Part shown: positions 1 to 9,633 of the stretch, piece after piece
How positions within the stretch are numbered: the stretch's first letter is position 1
Layout of the letters: each line of letters begins with the position of its first letter
Translations under genes and position numbers: made by a program
Notes under the pieces: model-generated
What the model was told of the DNA's origin: nothing
The model's input: the letters and a program-made list of their open reading frames with translations, nothing else
The model's database searches: none
Assembly (NCBI RefSeq): GCF_002368035.1
Contig: NZ_AP018222.1
Span: 3,899,534-3,963,533 of the forward strand
Origin: Nostoc linckia NIES-25
Lineage (GTDB): Bacteria; Cyanobacteriota; Cyanobacteriia; Cyanobacteriales; Nostocaceae
Reading direction: 5' to 3'
Length of the DNA stretch: 64,000 nt

Positions 1-272
1 GATTCTGTCATTGGTTTTGAAAGCCTGTAAGCCTTATTTTCTCGTTCAAGCGATCGAAATTTAGTCCTTAACCCGAACTGAGGTTTAATAAGCTGTTTTG
101 ACTTGCAAATATTTTATATCCCAAAAGAATATTCTCTTTAATGCTCGTAGCAAATCAATTGAAGTAATTGCACTTTTCCAAGTATTAAGTTTTTAGTATT
201 AATACTGTGCAAATGCCATTGCTTATACTCGTTTTATCGTATAAAGAATGACAGCGATTTCTATTAAATCTG

Positions 273-2546
273 ATGATACCAGTTAAGCAGCGATTGACGC
301 GACTTGCTCAGCAACATACCAGACTAGATCGAGGCGCATTTGTTCGTTCAAAACAGCTAAGGGCATTACTCAAAACAAGTATCTTAGGCTCTGTAGCTTT
401 AGTTTTTGGCTTGGTAGCTCCAGTTTCTACTGTCTCTTTAAATTCCAATGCTTCAACGCTAAAACTACCGGCTCAAAATAAATTAAATGCTGCTGAGCAA
501 GCGAGAATACTTTCGACTTATACCAGTCTCCCTCTGCGTTTTGAAGCGAATCAGGGACAGGTAGACAAGCAAGTTAACTTTTTGGCGCGTGGTAATGGCT
601 ACAGTGTGTTTTTGACTCCTGCCGAAGCAGTGTTAAGTCTGCATCAAACTCAGACAACATCAACACAAAAACGTCAGCAAGCCGGATTGCAACAGACTCC
701 AACAAGTCAAACCAGTTTTCTGCGGTTACAGCTAGTCAATTCTAATTCCACTGCAAAAGTCAAGGGGATAGAGCAGTTACCAAGCAATAGCAACTATTTT
801 CTTGGTAAAGAATCTCAGAAATGGCATAGAGATATTGCTAACTATGCCAAAGTGCAATACCAAGCAGTCTATCCTGGAATTGACTTATTGTATTACGGTA
901 ATCAAAGCCAGTTGGAATATGACTTTATAGTTGCCCCTGGCGGAAATTCAGAAAACATCCGCTTACGAGTAGCAGGTGCTTCTAAGTTAGAAATTGACCA
1001 ACAAGGCAACTTGCTATTGCACACGCCAAAGGGTGTGATTCGCCAGCACCGACCAATAATTTATCAGCAAATAAATGGAAACAAACAACCCATAGCTGGG
1101 GGCTATGTCCTACTAGGAAAGCAAGAAGTAGGGTTTAAAATAGCGGCTTACGATCGCAAGCTGCCTTTGACCATCGACCCTGTAGTAACTTATTCTACTT
1201 ACCTGGGTGGTAGCGGCACTGATTTCGGCGGTTATGCAGTGGGGTTAGATAGGGCTGGTAATGTCTATGTGGCAGGGCGAACTTACTCCACCGATTTTCC
1301 AACTAACAACGCTTTTGATAACACTTTGAGTGGCAATAGTGATATTTTTGTCACGAAGTTAAATCCAGCTAAGTCTGGCATTGCTTCACTCGTCTACTCT
1401 ACCTACCTGGGAGGCAGCAATTCTGAGGATAGCTTTCTTGAAATTGCAGTTGACTTGGGCGGTAATGCTTATGTTGCAGGTCAAACCTCCTCAAGCGATT
1501 TTCCAACCAAAAACGCCTTTGATAGCACTTTTAGTGGCAGTAGTGATGGTTTTGTGACGAAGTTGAACGCCAAGGGAGATCGACTGCTTTATTCTACTTA
1601 CCTGGGGTCTGCTACTGACATTCGTGCGATCGCGGTAGATAAGGTTGGCAATGCTTATGTTACAGGATTTACCGGTTCGACTGAATTCCCAATCAAAAAT
1701 GCCTTTGATATTACCTTAGAAGGCGGTCAAGAAGCTTTTGTGACAAAGTTAAACCCAGGTGCATTTGGCAATGCGTCACTCGTCTACTCTTCCTTCCTTG
1801 GAGGCAACAACAGTGATGTTGGCTTTGGGATTGCAGTTGACTCGAACGGTAATGCTTATATCACGGGATATACCTCTTCGACTGACTTCCCAATTAAAAA
1901 TGCTTTTGATATTACCTTAGATGGCAATCTAGAAGCTTTTTTAACTAAGGTAAATGCCAAAGGAAATTCTATCCTTTACTCTACATACTTGGGAGGTAGT
2001 GGCAACGATTTGGGTAGCGGGATTGCAGTAGATTGTTTTGGTAATGTCTATGTGACAGGTCAAACCTACTCCAGCGATTTTCCAACCAAAAAGGCCTTCG
2101 ATAGCACTTTGGGTGGCTTTACTGATGCTTTTGTAACAAAGTTGAACCCACATGTATCTGGTAAAAGCTCGCTCGTTTACTCTACTTACTTGGGGGGCAA
2201 CGATTATGAGCTTGGTTACTCGCTTGTAGTGGATAAGTATGGCAATGCTTATGTAATTGGGTCTACTGGTTCGCAAGATTTCCCAACCAAGAATGCTTTT
2301 GATAGCACTTTAGGTAGCAACCTTGATGCTTTTGTGACCAAGGTGAATGCCACAGGCCAAAGTCTAATTTACTCTTCCTATCTGGGGGGTAACAACAGTG
2401 ATGAAGGCTATGGAATTGCAATAAATTGGTTTGGTGATGTCTATGTAACAGGTCAAACTTCCTCAAGCGATTTTCCAACCAAAAATGCCTTTGATAGCAC
2501 TTTGGGAGGCGATTTGGATGCCTTTGTAACCAAAATTTCTCCTTAA
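273..2546 (+). CDS. SBBP-repeat beta-propeller protein, probably exported
   Basis: 757 residues. A hydrophobic segment at about residues 33-55 after a basic N-terminus looks like a long signal peptide or membrane anchor. Residues about 86-300 form the N-terminal domain usual in SBBP proteins (start LPLRFEANQGQVD). From about residue 306 to the end there are seven copies of a roughly 60-residue repeat, each with a YSTYLGG-type start, a GNxYVxGxT core and a DFPTxNAFD tail. Seven repeats suit a closed seven-bladed propeller. SBBP proteins are known as secreted or surface proteins of unknown role. It stands alone. No catalytic residues could be named, so the fold is confident and the function unknown. 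Confidence 0.85.
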   Translation: MIPVKQRLTRLAQQHTRLDRGAFVRSKQLRALLKTSILGSVALVFGLVAPVSTVSLNSNASTLKLPAQNKLNAAEQARILSTYTSLPLRFEANQGQVDKQVNFLARGNGYSVFLTPAEAVLSLHQTQTTSTQKRQQAGLQQTPTSQTSFLRLQLVNSNSTAKVKGIEQLPSNSNYFLGKESQKWHRDIANYAKVQYQAVYPGIDLLYYGNQSQLEYDFIVAPGGNSENIRLRVAGASKLEIDQQGNLLLHTPKGVIRQHRPIIYQQINGNKQPIAGGYVLLGKQEVGFKIAAYDRKLPLTIDPVVTYSTYLGGSGTDFGGYAVGLDRAGNVYVAGRTYSTDFPTNNAFDNTLSGNSDIFVTKLNPAKSGIASLVYSTYLGGSNSEDSFLEIAVDLGGNAYVAGQTSSSDFPTKNAFDSTFSGSSDGFVTKLNAKGDRLLYSTYLGSATDIRAIAVDKVGNAYVTGFTGSTEFPIKNAFDITLEGGQEAFVTKLNPGAFGNASLVYSSFLGGNNSDVGFGIAVDSNGNAYITGYTSSTDFPIKNAFDITLDGNLEAFLTKVNAKGNSILYSTYLGGSGNDLGSGIAVDCFGNVYVTGQTYSSDFPTKKAFDSTLGGFTDAFVTKLNPHVSGKSSLVYSTYLGGNDYELGYSLVVDKYGNAYVIGSTGSQDFPTKNAFDSTLGSNLDAFVTKVNATGQSLIYSSYLGGNNSDEGYGIAINWFGDVYVTGQTSSSDFPTKNAFDSTLGGDLDAFVTKISP

Positions 2547-2687
2547 GCTAATGATTTGTGAGTCGATTAAATACGATTACATAAACTACGGTCAATCAAT
2601 CGAATTACTCAACTGTGGAGTGACTGCCCAAAAGCGATCGCTAGATCTATTAAGCAAGTAAGAAATTCCATTCGACTTCTGAGCCTT

Positions 2688-2835
2688 AGAGGTTGTTTGA
2701 AAAGTGGTTGGTTGTGATTTTAGGCACTTTATCGATCCCCCTAACCCACGCCACGCTACTTGAGCAAGTGGCGTGGATTTAGGGAGATCTAGAACGTTTT
2801 GCTACCGACAAGACGACTTTTCAAACATGCTCTTA
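2688..2835. repeat. MITE-like element with terminal inverted repeats
   Basis: The left end agaggttgtttgaaaagt and the right end, which reads agagcatgtttgaaaagt in reverse complement, match at 16 of 18 positions. Inside is a short cgccac/gtggcg inverted pair. Related sequence, including the gatctag and cttttcaaac-type ends, recurs near 26.1 kb and 27.6-27.8 kb. No ORF inside. It fills most of the gap between the SBBP gene and rubrerythrin. Confidence 0.6.
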
Positions 2836-2974
2836 CAGTAATTTGCAGTTGAATAGACCACAGTAGGGGCACAACAATGTTGTGCCCTTACGATAATTTA
2901 GTATTCAAGCATGTATTCCATCCAAATGAAAAGCGCTGTAAGTGCTGAATTTTTACCTGTAATTTATTGTCGGA

Positions 2975-3688
2975 TTAAGCTGCAACTTTTTCCTCAAATG
3001 GTTTAAAAGTTTTTTTGCTAGCACCACAAATAGGACATTCCCAATCGTCGGGAATTTCTTCAAAAGGTGTACCAGGTGCAATTCCCGAATCAGGATCGCC
3101 AGCTACAGGATCGTAGATCATACTGCATTGTCTACAAATCCATTTACGAGTTTGAGGATTTTCATCTACAACTCTATTTACTGCTTGTCCACCATTTAAT
3201 ACTTCTAAAGCTTCGGCGTAGCGATCGGCGTGATAGTTTTCGATGAATTTTAACAAACCAAAACGGTGTGCGGCTTCCCGAAATGTGTTGGCATGATCGG
3301 TGGATTCTTTAGCTTGTTTGAGAAATTCTTCAGCAGCAGGATTGTCGCGATCGCGTTGAGCATCTGCGGCAAATTCTGGATACATTGTAGTATATTCATA
3401 AGTCTCGCCTTCGATTGCTAATGATAAGCAACGAGAGACTATTTCCCGCTTTTGTTCGTCAGTTAAAGCTGCGGGATTGTCGATCGCAAGTTCTGGATGC
3501 AGCAGTTTAAAATGTGCAAAAGCATGTTCGGTTTCTTGTTCTGCTGTTTCTTTAAAAAGCTTTGCTAAGTCTGTAAATCCAAGTTGACGCGCCACCTCAG
3601 CAAAAAACAAATACTTCCGATTCGCCATCGACTCACCACCGAAGGCAGCTTCTAAGTTTTGAAGAGTAGTAAAGTTGGATAAATCCAT
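2975..3688 (-). CDS. rbr: Rubrerythrin
   Basis: 237 residues. Residues about 1-170 are a ferritin-like four-helix domain with the E-x-x-H and E-x-x-Y style diiron ligands (AEQETEHAFAHFK and EGETYEYTTMYPEF). Residues about 180-230 are a rubredoxin-like Fe(SCys)4 domain with CRQCSMIYDP and CPICGAS. Rubrerythrins reduce hydrogen peroxide in the cytoplasm using electrons passed through the rubredoxin centre. The gene is monocistronic, with 350 bp of apparently gene-free DNA upstream. The length is somewhat above the common 190-residue form because of an extended four-helix part. Identification is firm. Confidence 0.95.
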   Translation of the reverse strand: MDLSNFTTLQNLEAAFGGESMANRKYLFFAEVARQLGFTDLAKLFKETAEQETEHAFAHFKLLHPELAIDNPAALTDEQKREIVSRCLSLAIEGETYEYTTMYPEFAADAQRDRDNPAAEEFLKQAKESTDHANTFREAAHRFGLLKFIENYHADRYAEALEVLNGGQAVNRVVDENPQTRKWICRQCSMIYDPVAGDPDSGIAPGTPFEEIPDDWECPICGASKKTFKPFEEKVAA

Positions 3689-4040
3689 AATTTGGGGATG
3701 CCTGCAAAGTAATGTTTATTACGAAAACACAAAATCTACGACCAAATAAATGAGCCGTTATTCGTATAAATTAGAAATCATTTATACAAATTTTTTCAGC
3801 CCAAATTGAGTAGGGTAGCATAAGCGTGCTATCCCACCTGGATAATTATAAGACCGAAAAGTTTTACAGCCTACAAATGAGCAACAAAGAATTCTAAATT
3901 AGAATTATGGCTCCTGAATTCAAGTTGTTTAAAGCTTTAAAAATCGCTAATCAGCGTATCCTATGGCGTCAGCGAAGAGAACGAGGAGACAAGGTTAATT
4001 GCAAACAAACAGAAAACCCTTGTCTTCCCATTCTCTGATG
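3689..4040. other. Intergenic stretch without recognised gene
   Basis: 352 bp upstream of rubrerythrin and downstream of the HlyD-type gene. It is AT-rich, presumably with the rubrerythrin promoter at the left edge. No ORF, hairpin or repeat stood out. Confidence 0.5.
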
Positions 4041-5393
4041 CTAAAATTCTGGAGCGATCGCCACACCATCAGTAAGATTCAGCAATCCTGAGATAATAAT
4101 TTTATCTTCTGGCTGTAATCCTTCAATCACTTGATAATTATTACCCTTAATTTGACCTAGCTTCACTCGCTTTTGCCGAGCTACTTGTACAGACGCACCT
4201 TGGGGAGATTTTTGAGTTTCAACTACATAAACAAAAGTTTCTCCACCTACACGAGTCACTGCTGCTGTTGGAATTAAAATTCCAGGGCGCTCGTTCCAAA
4301 TGACTCTGGCCCTAACCAATTGATTTGCACGTACCTGACCTTTAGGGTTATTAAAGAGCGCTTTAATTAGTATCCCTTGTGTTCGATCGCTGCCATTCGG
4401 TGCAATGAAAAATACTCTAGTTCTACCTAACTTCTGACCCTGTGTATTCATAATCTCTATCGGCATTCCCTCACGCAATAGAGCTTTTCGCTGTGGAGGC
4501 ACAGAGACTTTAACTTCTAAAGGTTGATTTTGCATTACACTAACTAACGGTGTAGAAGTATTAACTAAATCACCTGGTTTCACCGAGATTTCGCCAACTG
4601 TACCAGCAAAGGGAGCAGTAACTTTATCATACTGGGGTTGCTGTTTTATATTTACATTGGTTTGTTGTAAAGATTTTTCAGCTTGTGAGATATTGGATCG
4701 TTGGACTTCAATCCTAGAATCAATTGCATTTAGACTAGTCTTGGCAGCAGCGAGCCTATTAGCGTACAGATTGCTAGCCTGTCGAGATACTGCTCCTTGC
4801 TGAGCTAAGTTGAAATATTTCTCGTATTCCTGCTGGCTGAGTTGCACATTAGCAACGTAAGACGCACGTTCCGCTTCCAAAGATTTGAGTGTAGCGCGGG
4901 CGTTTTGTAGTTGCCCTAAAAATGCTTCAGACGGAGCATTAATTCCATTGGCTCCTAGTTGTTGCGGTCTAGAGTCTACTTGCACGATCGCTGCCCCTTG
5001 TGCCACAGAATCTCCAGGTTTGACCAATATTTGGCTAACTTGACCCTGAATCGCTGGTCTGAGGTTAATCGAGCGCTGGGACTCCAAGCTAGCAATAAAA
5101 TCTGAACTTTCCTCAATGATGCCACTTTGTACTGTGGATATTCTGACTCTTACCCCTTGAGGTTGAACATTAGCAGTTGAAGGTGCTGAATTTTGCGGAG
5201 TCAGCAAACGCCAAACAAGAGTTACTCCGCCTCCTACCAATAGTAGCGCAGGTAAAAATAACCAAAGCCACCGCCGTTTTTGTGGAGGTGGCTTAAATGA
5301 GGTTTGCGAAGAATTTTCTCCAAAATCAGTTTGAGGCTCTGGGGATGTCATGGCTGATAAGGAATTTAATGAACGCGATGAATTATAACTCAA
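4041..5393 (-). CDS. RND/HlyD-type periplasmic adaptor (membrane fusion) protein
   Basis: 450 residues (436 if the second ATG at 5351, MTSPEPQTDFG, is used). A transmembrane segment lies at about residues 42-62 (WLWLFLPALLLVGGG). It is followed by a first lipoyl half (GQVSQILVKPGDSVAQG), a coiled-coil hairpin of about 90 residues, a second lipoyl half (TAPFAGTVGEISVKPGDLV), and beta-barrel and membrane-proximal domains. Such adaptors bridge an inner-membrane pump and an outer-membrane channel. The usual partner, an RND transporter, is not adjacent: rubrerythrin lies downstream and a LysR gene upstream. It is an orphan here and its substrate cannot be inferred. Confidence 0.88.
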   Translation of the reverse strand: MSYNSSRSLNSLSAMTSPEPQTDFGENSSQTSFKPPPQKRRWLWLFLPALLLVGGGVTLVWRLLTPQNSAPSTANVQPQGVRVRISTVQSGIIEESSDFIASLESQRSINLRPAIQGQVSQILVKPGDSVAQGAAIVQVDSRPQQLGANGINAPSEAFLGQLQNARATLKSLEAERASYVANVQLSQQEYEKYFNLAQQGAVSRQASNLYANRLAAAKTSLNAIDSRIEVQRSNISQAEKSLQQTNVNIKQQPQYDKVTAPFAGTVGEISVKPGDLVNTSTPLVSVMQNQPLEVKVSVPPQRKALLREGMPIEIMNTQGQKLGRTRVFFIAPNGSDRTQGILIKALFNNPKGQVRANQLVRARVIWNERPGILIPTAAVTRVGGETFVYVVETQKSPQGASVQVARQKRVKLGQIKGNNYQVIEGLQPEDKIIISGLLNLTDGVAIAPEF

Positions 5394-5579
5394 TCAAGAT
5401 TTTATCTATTGAAATTCCTGATTTGGCATAAGCTATTGGGGCAAATTATATATTTACCCATTTAAAATATACTGTTTTGATAATTGCATCTAAATCTATC
5501 TAAAGGTGAATGATATGTTTTGAGAAATTGTTTATCGGTATGGAGCATTGCCCATAAGCGATTGGGAGAGATGAGGGAG

Positions 5580-5690
5580 ACAAATCAATTCAAAATTCAA
5601 AATTCAAAATTAAACAACTTCTGCCTCCTGCCTCCAATGACCAATGACAAATGACCAATGACCAATGACTATTAACTATTAACTTTTAAT
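5580..5690. repeat. Short tandem repeats (attcaaa and atgacca units)
   Basis: Tandem copies of an aattcaaa unit around 5590-5612 are followed by repeated aatgaccaatgac units around 5634-5668. These are cyanobacterial intergenic STRRs. They run up to the 3' end of the LysR gene, whose last codons (basic NKKGKIKS tail) lie next to the repeat. Confidence 0.6.
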
Positions 5691-6686
5691 TTTTCCTTTT
5701 TTATTGGTTGTTGGTTGTTGATGTGAATTATTTAACATAGAAGATAACAACATTTGTTCAAAGGCTTTGGAAAGAGCTGTTTGGAAACGCTGACGGTGTT
5801 TGAGTTTGAAAAAAGGTCGAACTATTTCGACGTAGGTGTAGCCCGCCGTAAGCATCGCACTCTCTTGTTCTCTGTTATCAAGAACTTTAATTGACCGTAG
5901 AGTTCCAAGCTGAATTTCTTTTTTTACCATCAATTCAGAAATTCCAGTCGCACCTACGCCGTTTTCAATGGCTGCTTTTGCCATCTCACCACTAGTGAAC
6001 ACTAAAATTACATTCAGTTCATTGAGGTTGATTCCCCAATTGAGCAATGCTTCCTCAAATCTTTGCTGGGTTCCAGATTCCGGTACTCGCATCACCCAAG
6101 GAGTTTGAGTCAGCTGGTTTAACTCAATTTGTCCATGCTCAAACCAAGGATGTTTTTCACCTACCACAATTTGCAAGCGATCGCTTCCCACAATTTCGTA
6201 CTCTAGAGTGTTTTGAAGTGCTGGCTTCACGTCTCCTTCGACTAAACCCAAATCAAATTGTCCCATTGCTGTTCCTACACAAATGGTTTCAGCGTTGGCA
6301 AGGGTACAGTCTATTTGGATACCAGGATATCGGCTCTTAAACTCACTAATCTTGCTTGGTAGCCAATAATTACCGATTGTCAGACTTGAGCCTAATTTCA
6401 ATTCACCCCGTTGCAGATTATTCAGTTCCCGCAATCCCCTTTCAGTTAAGGAGACTTGATCGAGAATTTTTTGCGCCTCCACTTGCAGTAACTTACCAGC
6501 CTCAGCAATCTCGATATGACGACCAATTCGATGGAATAACTTAACTCCGTATTCTTGCTCTAAATTTTGGATCGCTGCACTGACGGCAGGTTGTGTAATA
6601 TAAAGTTCTTCTGCTGCTCTAGTAAAGTGTAAGTGCTGCGCCACAGCCAGAAATATTTTTAGCTGTTCAAGCGTCATTCCTGCCAT
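5679..6686 (-). CDS. LysR-family transcriptional regulator
   Basis: 335 residues; the internal ATG at 6677 (MTLEQLKIFLAV) is the more typical start. Residues about 4-65 are the winged helix-turn-helix (FTRAAEELYITQPAVSAAI). Residues about 90-300 are the two-lobed effector-binding domain. The family fits cyanobacterial regulators such as CmpR, NtcB and RbcR, but residues alone do not say which. It is divergent from the CadD-like transporter at 6948 with a 260-bp shared upstream region, so that transporter is one possible target. The low-complexity polar C-terminus may derive from neighbouring repeats. Confidence 0.9.
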   Translation of the reverse strand: MAGMTLEQLKIFLAVAQHLHFTRAAEELYITQPAVSAAIQNLEQEYGVKLFHRIGRHIEIAEAGKLLQVEAQKILDQVSLTERGLRELNNLQRGELKLGSSLTIGNYWLPSKISEFKSRYPGIQIDCTLANAETICVGTAMGQFDLGLVEGDVKPALQNTLEYEIVGSDRLQIVVGEKHPWFEHGQIELNQLTQTPWVMRVPESGTQQRFEEALLNWGINLNELNVILVFTSGEMAKAAIENGVGATGISELMVKKEIQLGTLRSIKVLDNREQESAMLTAGYTYVEIVRPFFKLKHRQRFQTALSKAFEQMLLSSMLNNSHQQPTTNKKGKIKS

Positions 6687-6947
6687 TGATGGTACGTCCT
6701 AAAAGTTAGTGCCCAAGTTTTCATCACTTTCATTTATCATTTTGACAAAAAAAAGCATTTGATTCTATCGTTGAGTTTGCCTAAAGTATAAATCAAAGCT
6801 TACTACGTAGTTATTGGTCATTGGTCGTTAGTCATTGGTCAATAATCAATGCCCCATGACGCCACTTGCTCCACTTAGGGAGACCCCAAGACCGCAGTGG
6901 CTCCCCCATGCCCCATGCCCAATCTCCAAAATTAAGGACTTCAACAA

Positions 6948-7652
6948 ATGAGCGGTTTAGTCACTGCAATTACCACAGGAATTACAGCCTTCAGTGCTAC
7001 GAATATTGACGATATTGTGATTTTGACGTTACTTTTTTCACAAATAAATAAAAGTTTCCGCAGTCGTCACATTATTGCTGGTCAATATCTCGGTTTTGCG
7101 GCACTGATCGCTGCTAGTCTTCCAGGTTTTTTTGGTGGGCTAATTATACCGCAGTCATGGATTAGATTACTGGGTTTCATGCCAATTATTATTGGTATGA
7201 GTAGTTTACTAAAACGCGAAGAAGATTCATCAGAGGAAGCGTCAGAAGAAACTGAGCATTCTTATCCCTCCGTAGTTGCCAGTTTTCTGTCTCCGCAAAC
7301 ATGCAATGTAGCTGCGATCGCCTTTGCTAACGGTAGCGACAATATCAGTGTTTACGTACCTCTGTTTGCCAATTCTGAATTAGAAAGTCTGCTGGTGATT
7401 GTCAGCGTATTCTTTTCTCTAGTGGGTGTCTGGTGTTATGCCGCTTATAAGTTCACTTACTTACCTGCGATCGCTCAATTTTTAACTGATAATGGCAATA
7501 CTTTTGTCCCTTGTATCTTGGTTGGATTGGGTGTGTTTATCGTCTCAGAAAATGTTACTTGGACTCTGTTATCTGTAGTTTCTAGTTATTTATTTTCTTT
7601 CATTTTAAGCAGAACTCAGAATTCAGCAATCAGAATTCAGGAGTCAGAATAG
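6948..7652 (+). CDS. CadD-family cadmium resistance/permease-like membrane protein
   Basis: 234 residues with about six hydrophobic segments. The N-terminus (TGITAFSATNIDDIVIL) carries the Asp pair typical of the CadD/LysE-like superfamily, and FANGSDNISVYVPLF is the matching second-half motif. CadD proteins export or sequester Cd2+; the cyanobacterial substrate is unproven. A hydrophilic loop rich in Glu and Ser lies at about residues 88-105. The last 13 residues (RTQNSAIRIQESE) are encoded by an intergenic-type cagaattcag repeat, suggesting that the reading frame has run into repeat DNA. A LysR gene is divergent upstream. Confidence 0.85.
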   Translation: MSGLVTAITTGITAFSATNIDDIVILTLLFSQINKSFRSRHIIAGQYLGFAALIAASLPGFFGGLIIPQSWIRLLGFMPIIIGMSSLLKREEDSSEEASEETEHSYPSVVASFLSPQTCNVAAIAFANGSDNISVYVPLFANSELESLLVIVSVFFSLVGVWCYAAYKFTYLPAIAQFLTDNGNTFVPCILVGLGVFIVSENVTWTLLSVVSSYLFSFILSRTQNSAIRIQESE

Positions 7653-7698
7653 TTGAATTTTCTTCAAAATGTATTAAAAAATCAATAGGAATTGAATC

Positions 7699-8355
7699 AT
7701 GAAAATCTGGAAATCTCTACTAATCGTCTTGATGATTTTTGTTAATCTCGCCTTTGCTCAACCTTCTTTTGCCGATCGACCAAAATTTAGCAAAAACCCT
7801 GATTATGTCGAGGTTACTAAAGCAATTAAGCAACTCACTCAGGCAAAAAAAGCCAAAACTCAAATCGCAGGTGTGACACCAGAAGAAATTCAAAAGAAAA
7901 TCGATGAGTTAGAATTCCAAAAATATGCTTTAGAGACGGGAATTAACTGGGGTCAATGCGAAAACCAAACAGGTAATACTATTGCAGTCTACGGCAAAGT
8001 AGCAAATGAGGAAGAAGATGATGATGCTGCATACGAAAATGGCCTGTATTTTCTAGCTGATGGCCAGTCAACTCAAAATAATTGGGATTGTGATGGATTT
8101 TATTTGCCAAATGATGCTCAACTTGCAGCCTTAACTCCAAACGGAGAAACTCAAGAATTTACAGAACCAGTAGCTATCAAAATACCTGATGGCAGCAAGT
8201 TAACGATTAAAGCCAATCCAGAGAATGCTGCAATTCAAATCAACATTCCTAATGCTGAAATTGTTAAAGCTAATGAAGTAAATTGGTTTATTCCGAATGT
8301 ATCACAAGCTTTAATAGATACGCGAGTTCCCAATGCGCCTATTGAAAAGTCATAA
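7699..8355 (+). CDS. Secreted hypothetical protein
   Basis: 218 residues with a clear signal peptide (MKIWKSLLIVLMIFVNLAFA, cleavage likely after AQPSFA). The mature part has a short helical region with many Lys and Gln (about residues 45-75) and then a beta-rich part with two Cys (WGQCENQ and NWDCDGF) that could form a disulfide in the periplasm. The acidic run EEEDDDA is notable. No family recognised. It starts 46 bp after the CadD-like gene on the same strand, so co-transcription is likely, and a role in metal handling is possible from position only. Confidence 0.75.
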   Translation: MKIWKSLLIVLMIFVNLAFAQPSFADRPKFSKNPDYVEVTKAIKQLTQAKKAKTQIAGVTPEEIQKKIDELEFQKYALETGINWGQCENQTGNTIAVYGKVANEEEDDDAAYENGLYFLADGQSTQNNWDCDGFYLPNDAQLAALTPNGETQEFTEPVAIKIPDGSKLTIKANPENAAIQINIPNAEIVKANEVNWFIPNVSQALIDTRVPNAPIEKS

Positions 8356-8377
8356 ATGAGTAAACAATGAAGATAGG

Positions 8378-8605
8378 GAAAGGGGGAAAGGGGAAAGGGG
8401 AAAGGAAACCGCTGCCCTTAAAAGCAGGGGTTTCAAATATAAACACTGATTTTTCTCTCTGCGAGACGCCAAGGGCGAACGCACTACGTGTCTTCTCAAT
8501 CTTCTTTTTTTTGTTCTCCATTTTTAAAGACACTTGCTCTATACCTTGTGGGGAAAAGTTCTTTATTTGTGCCCTTTCCCCCTTTTACCTTCCCCTTTTT
8601 CCCTT
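8378..8605. repeat. G-rich/C-rich inverted repeat block
   Basis: Runs of gggaaagggg at 8378-8406 are mirrored by ccctttccccc-type runs at 8571-8604. The two arms could pair as a long imperfect hairpin. ORFs on both strands inside are low-complexity shadows. Between the arms lies a cgagacgccaagggcgaacgc-like repeat found in many cyanobacterial intergenic regions. Confidence 0.55.
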
Positions 8606-8794
8606 CTTGGTAAACAGTTACCAATGAACGCTAATTACTGAAATCTGTTTCTCAAGAAAATGTTTTCAAAATTAACAGGTTCACAGCCAAAATCAGAGAC
8701 AAAACAGGACAAGAACTGGTCAAAAATCTCTCTGGTGTTGGCTGTTTTATTTAGGTAATTACTGCTTAGGGTTAATGAAAATCCTGATTTTGAT

Positions 8795-8960
8795 GTTGCG
8801 TAGGCTTAGTTCGTCGTGGACGCATTGCGGCAAGACAGAGGCATCTGTTAGCGCAGCGTTAGCGACGTAGCGCAAAGTCAGAGCGCAGGTTTCCGACCTA
8901 GACGCTTTGCGGCAAAACAGAGGTATCTGAACTTTGTAAGAGAGCAGCGTCATTTTTCAA
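8795..8960. repeat. Degenerate intergenic repeat
   Basis: Two related copies of a motif ending cggcaa-acagaggtatctg lie at about 8828-8850 and 8910-8932, separated by gttagcgcagcgttagcgac. There is no credible gene in 8606-9034. Confidence 0.45.
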
Positions 8961-9034
8961 AACGGACATCACTCGTGACTGAACGCTACTTGAGAAGAAT
9001 AACAAATTTCAGTTAAAATAAACTTAGCAAAAAA

Positions 9035-9592
9035 ATGTACAATCACAATAAATATATTTCACTAGCACAATTAGCGCGTTGGATGCAAATAATCTGGAAG
9101 GAAATTTGCTACTACTTTCGCGTTCTTTGGAGAGGTACTTCTTTCGGAATAAAGGTATTATTAATGCAGCTAAAATCGAAACCCACAGAAGAAGTTAAAG
9201 AGCAAAAGAAACCAGGAAGACTAAATCCATCTCGTATACGAGACCACTTGGCGAATGAGCGTACATACCTGGCTTGGATGCGGACAGGGATTGCTCTTTT
9301 GGGTTTTGGTGTGGTCATCGTGCGTCTCCGTGCTTTCCACATACCTTTGGTACCCCGTCCTGGAAATGGCTGGAAGTTAGGTTTAGTCTTCTCGCTAGTA
9401 GGTTTGATTACAGTTTGGCTGTCAACGGGGCACTATTTTGCAGTCCGTCGTGACATTGAAGAAGATACTTATGAACCAACAGACCGCTGGGTGTTGCTTT
9501 TCAGTTTAGCTGTGATGATTCTCGGCGCTGGAGTCATCTATTTTGTGTTTACAACTTCTTTAGATCCAACGAGTCCAGTTATTGCTGAATGA
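9035..9592 (+). CDS. DUF202 (YidH-type) membrane protein
   Basis: 185 residues. The DUF202 signature RDHLANERTYLAWMRTG lies at about residues 68-84, followed by three transmembrane segments (about 85-105, 115-135 and 152-175). The N-terminal 60 residues form an extension with an amphipathic or hydrophobic stretch that is not part of the family core. DUF202 proteins are small inner-membrane proteins of unknown function. It is monocistronic. Confidence 0.85.
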   Translation: MYNHNKYISLAQLARWMQIIWKEICYYFRVLWRGTSFGIKVLLMQLKSKPTEEVKEQKKPGRLNPSRIRDHLANERTYLAWMRTGIALLGFGVVIVRLRAFHIPLVPRPGNGWKLGLVFSLVGLITVWLSTGHYFAVRRDIEEDTYEPTDRWVLLFSLAVMILGAGVIYFVFTTSLDPTSPVIAE

Positions 9593-9633
9593 TTGTCATT
9601 AGTCATTTGTCATTGAGATACTGAATTCTTCTT

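Noticed and set aside
8367..8627. ORFs on both strands in the G-rich block
   Set aside because: Low-complexity translation of repeat DNA; no coding features.
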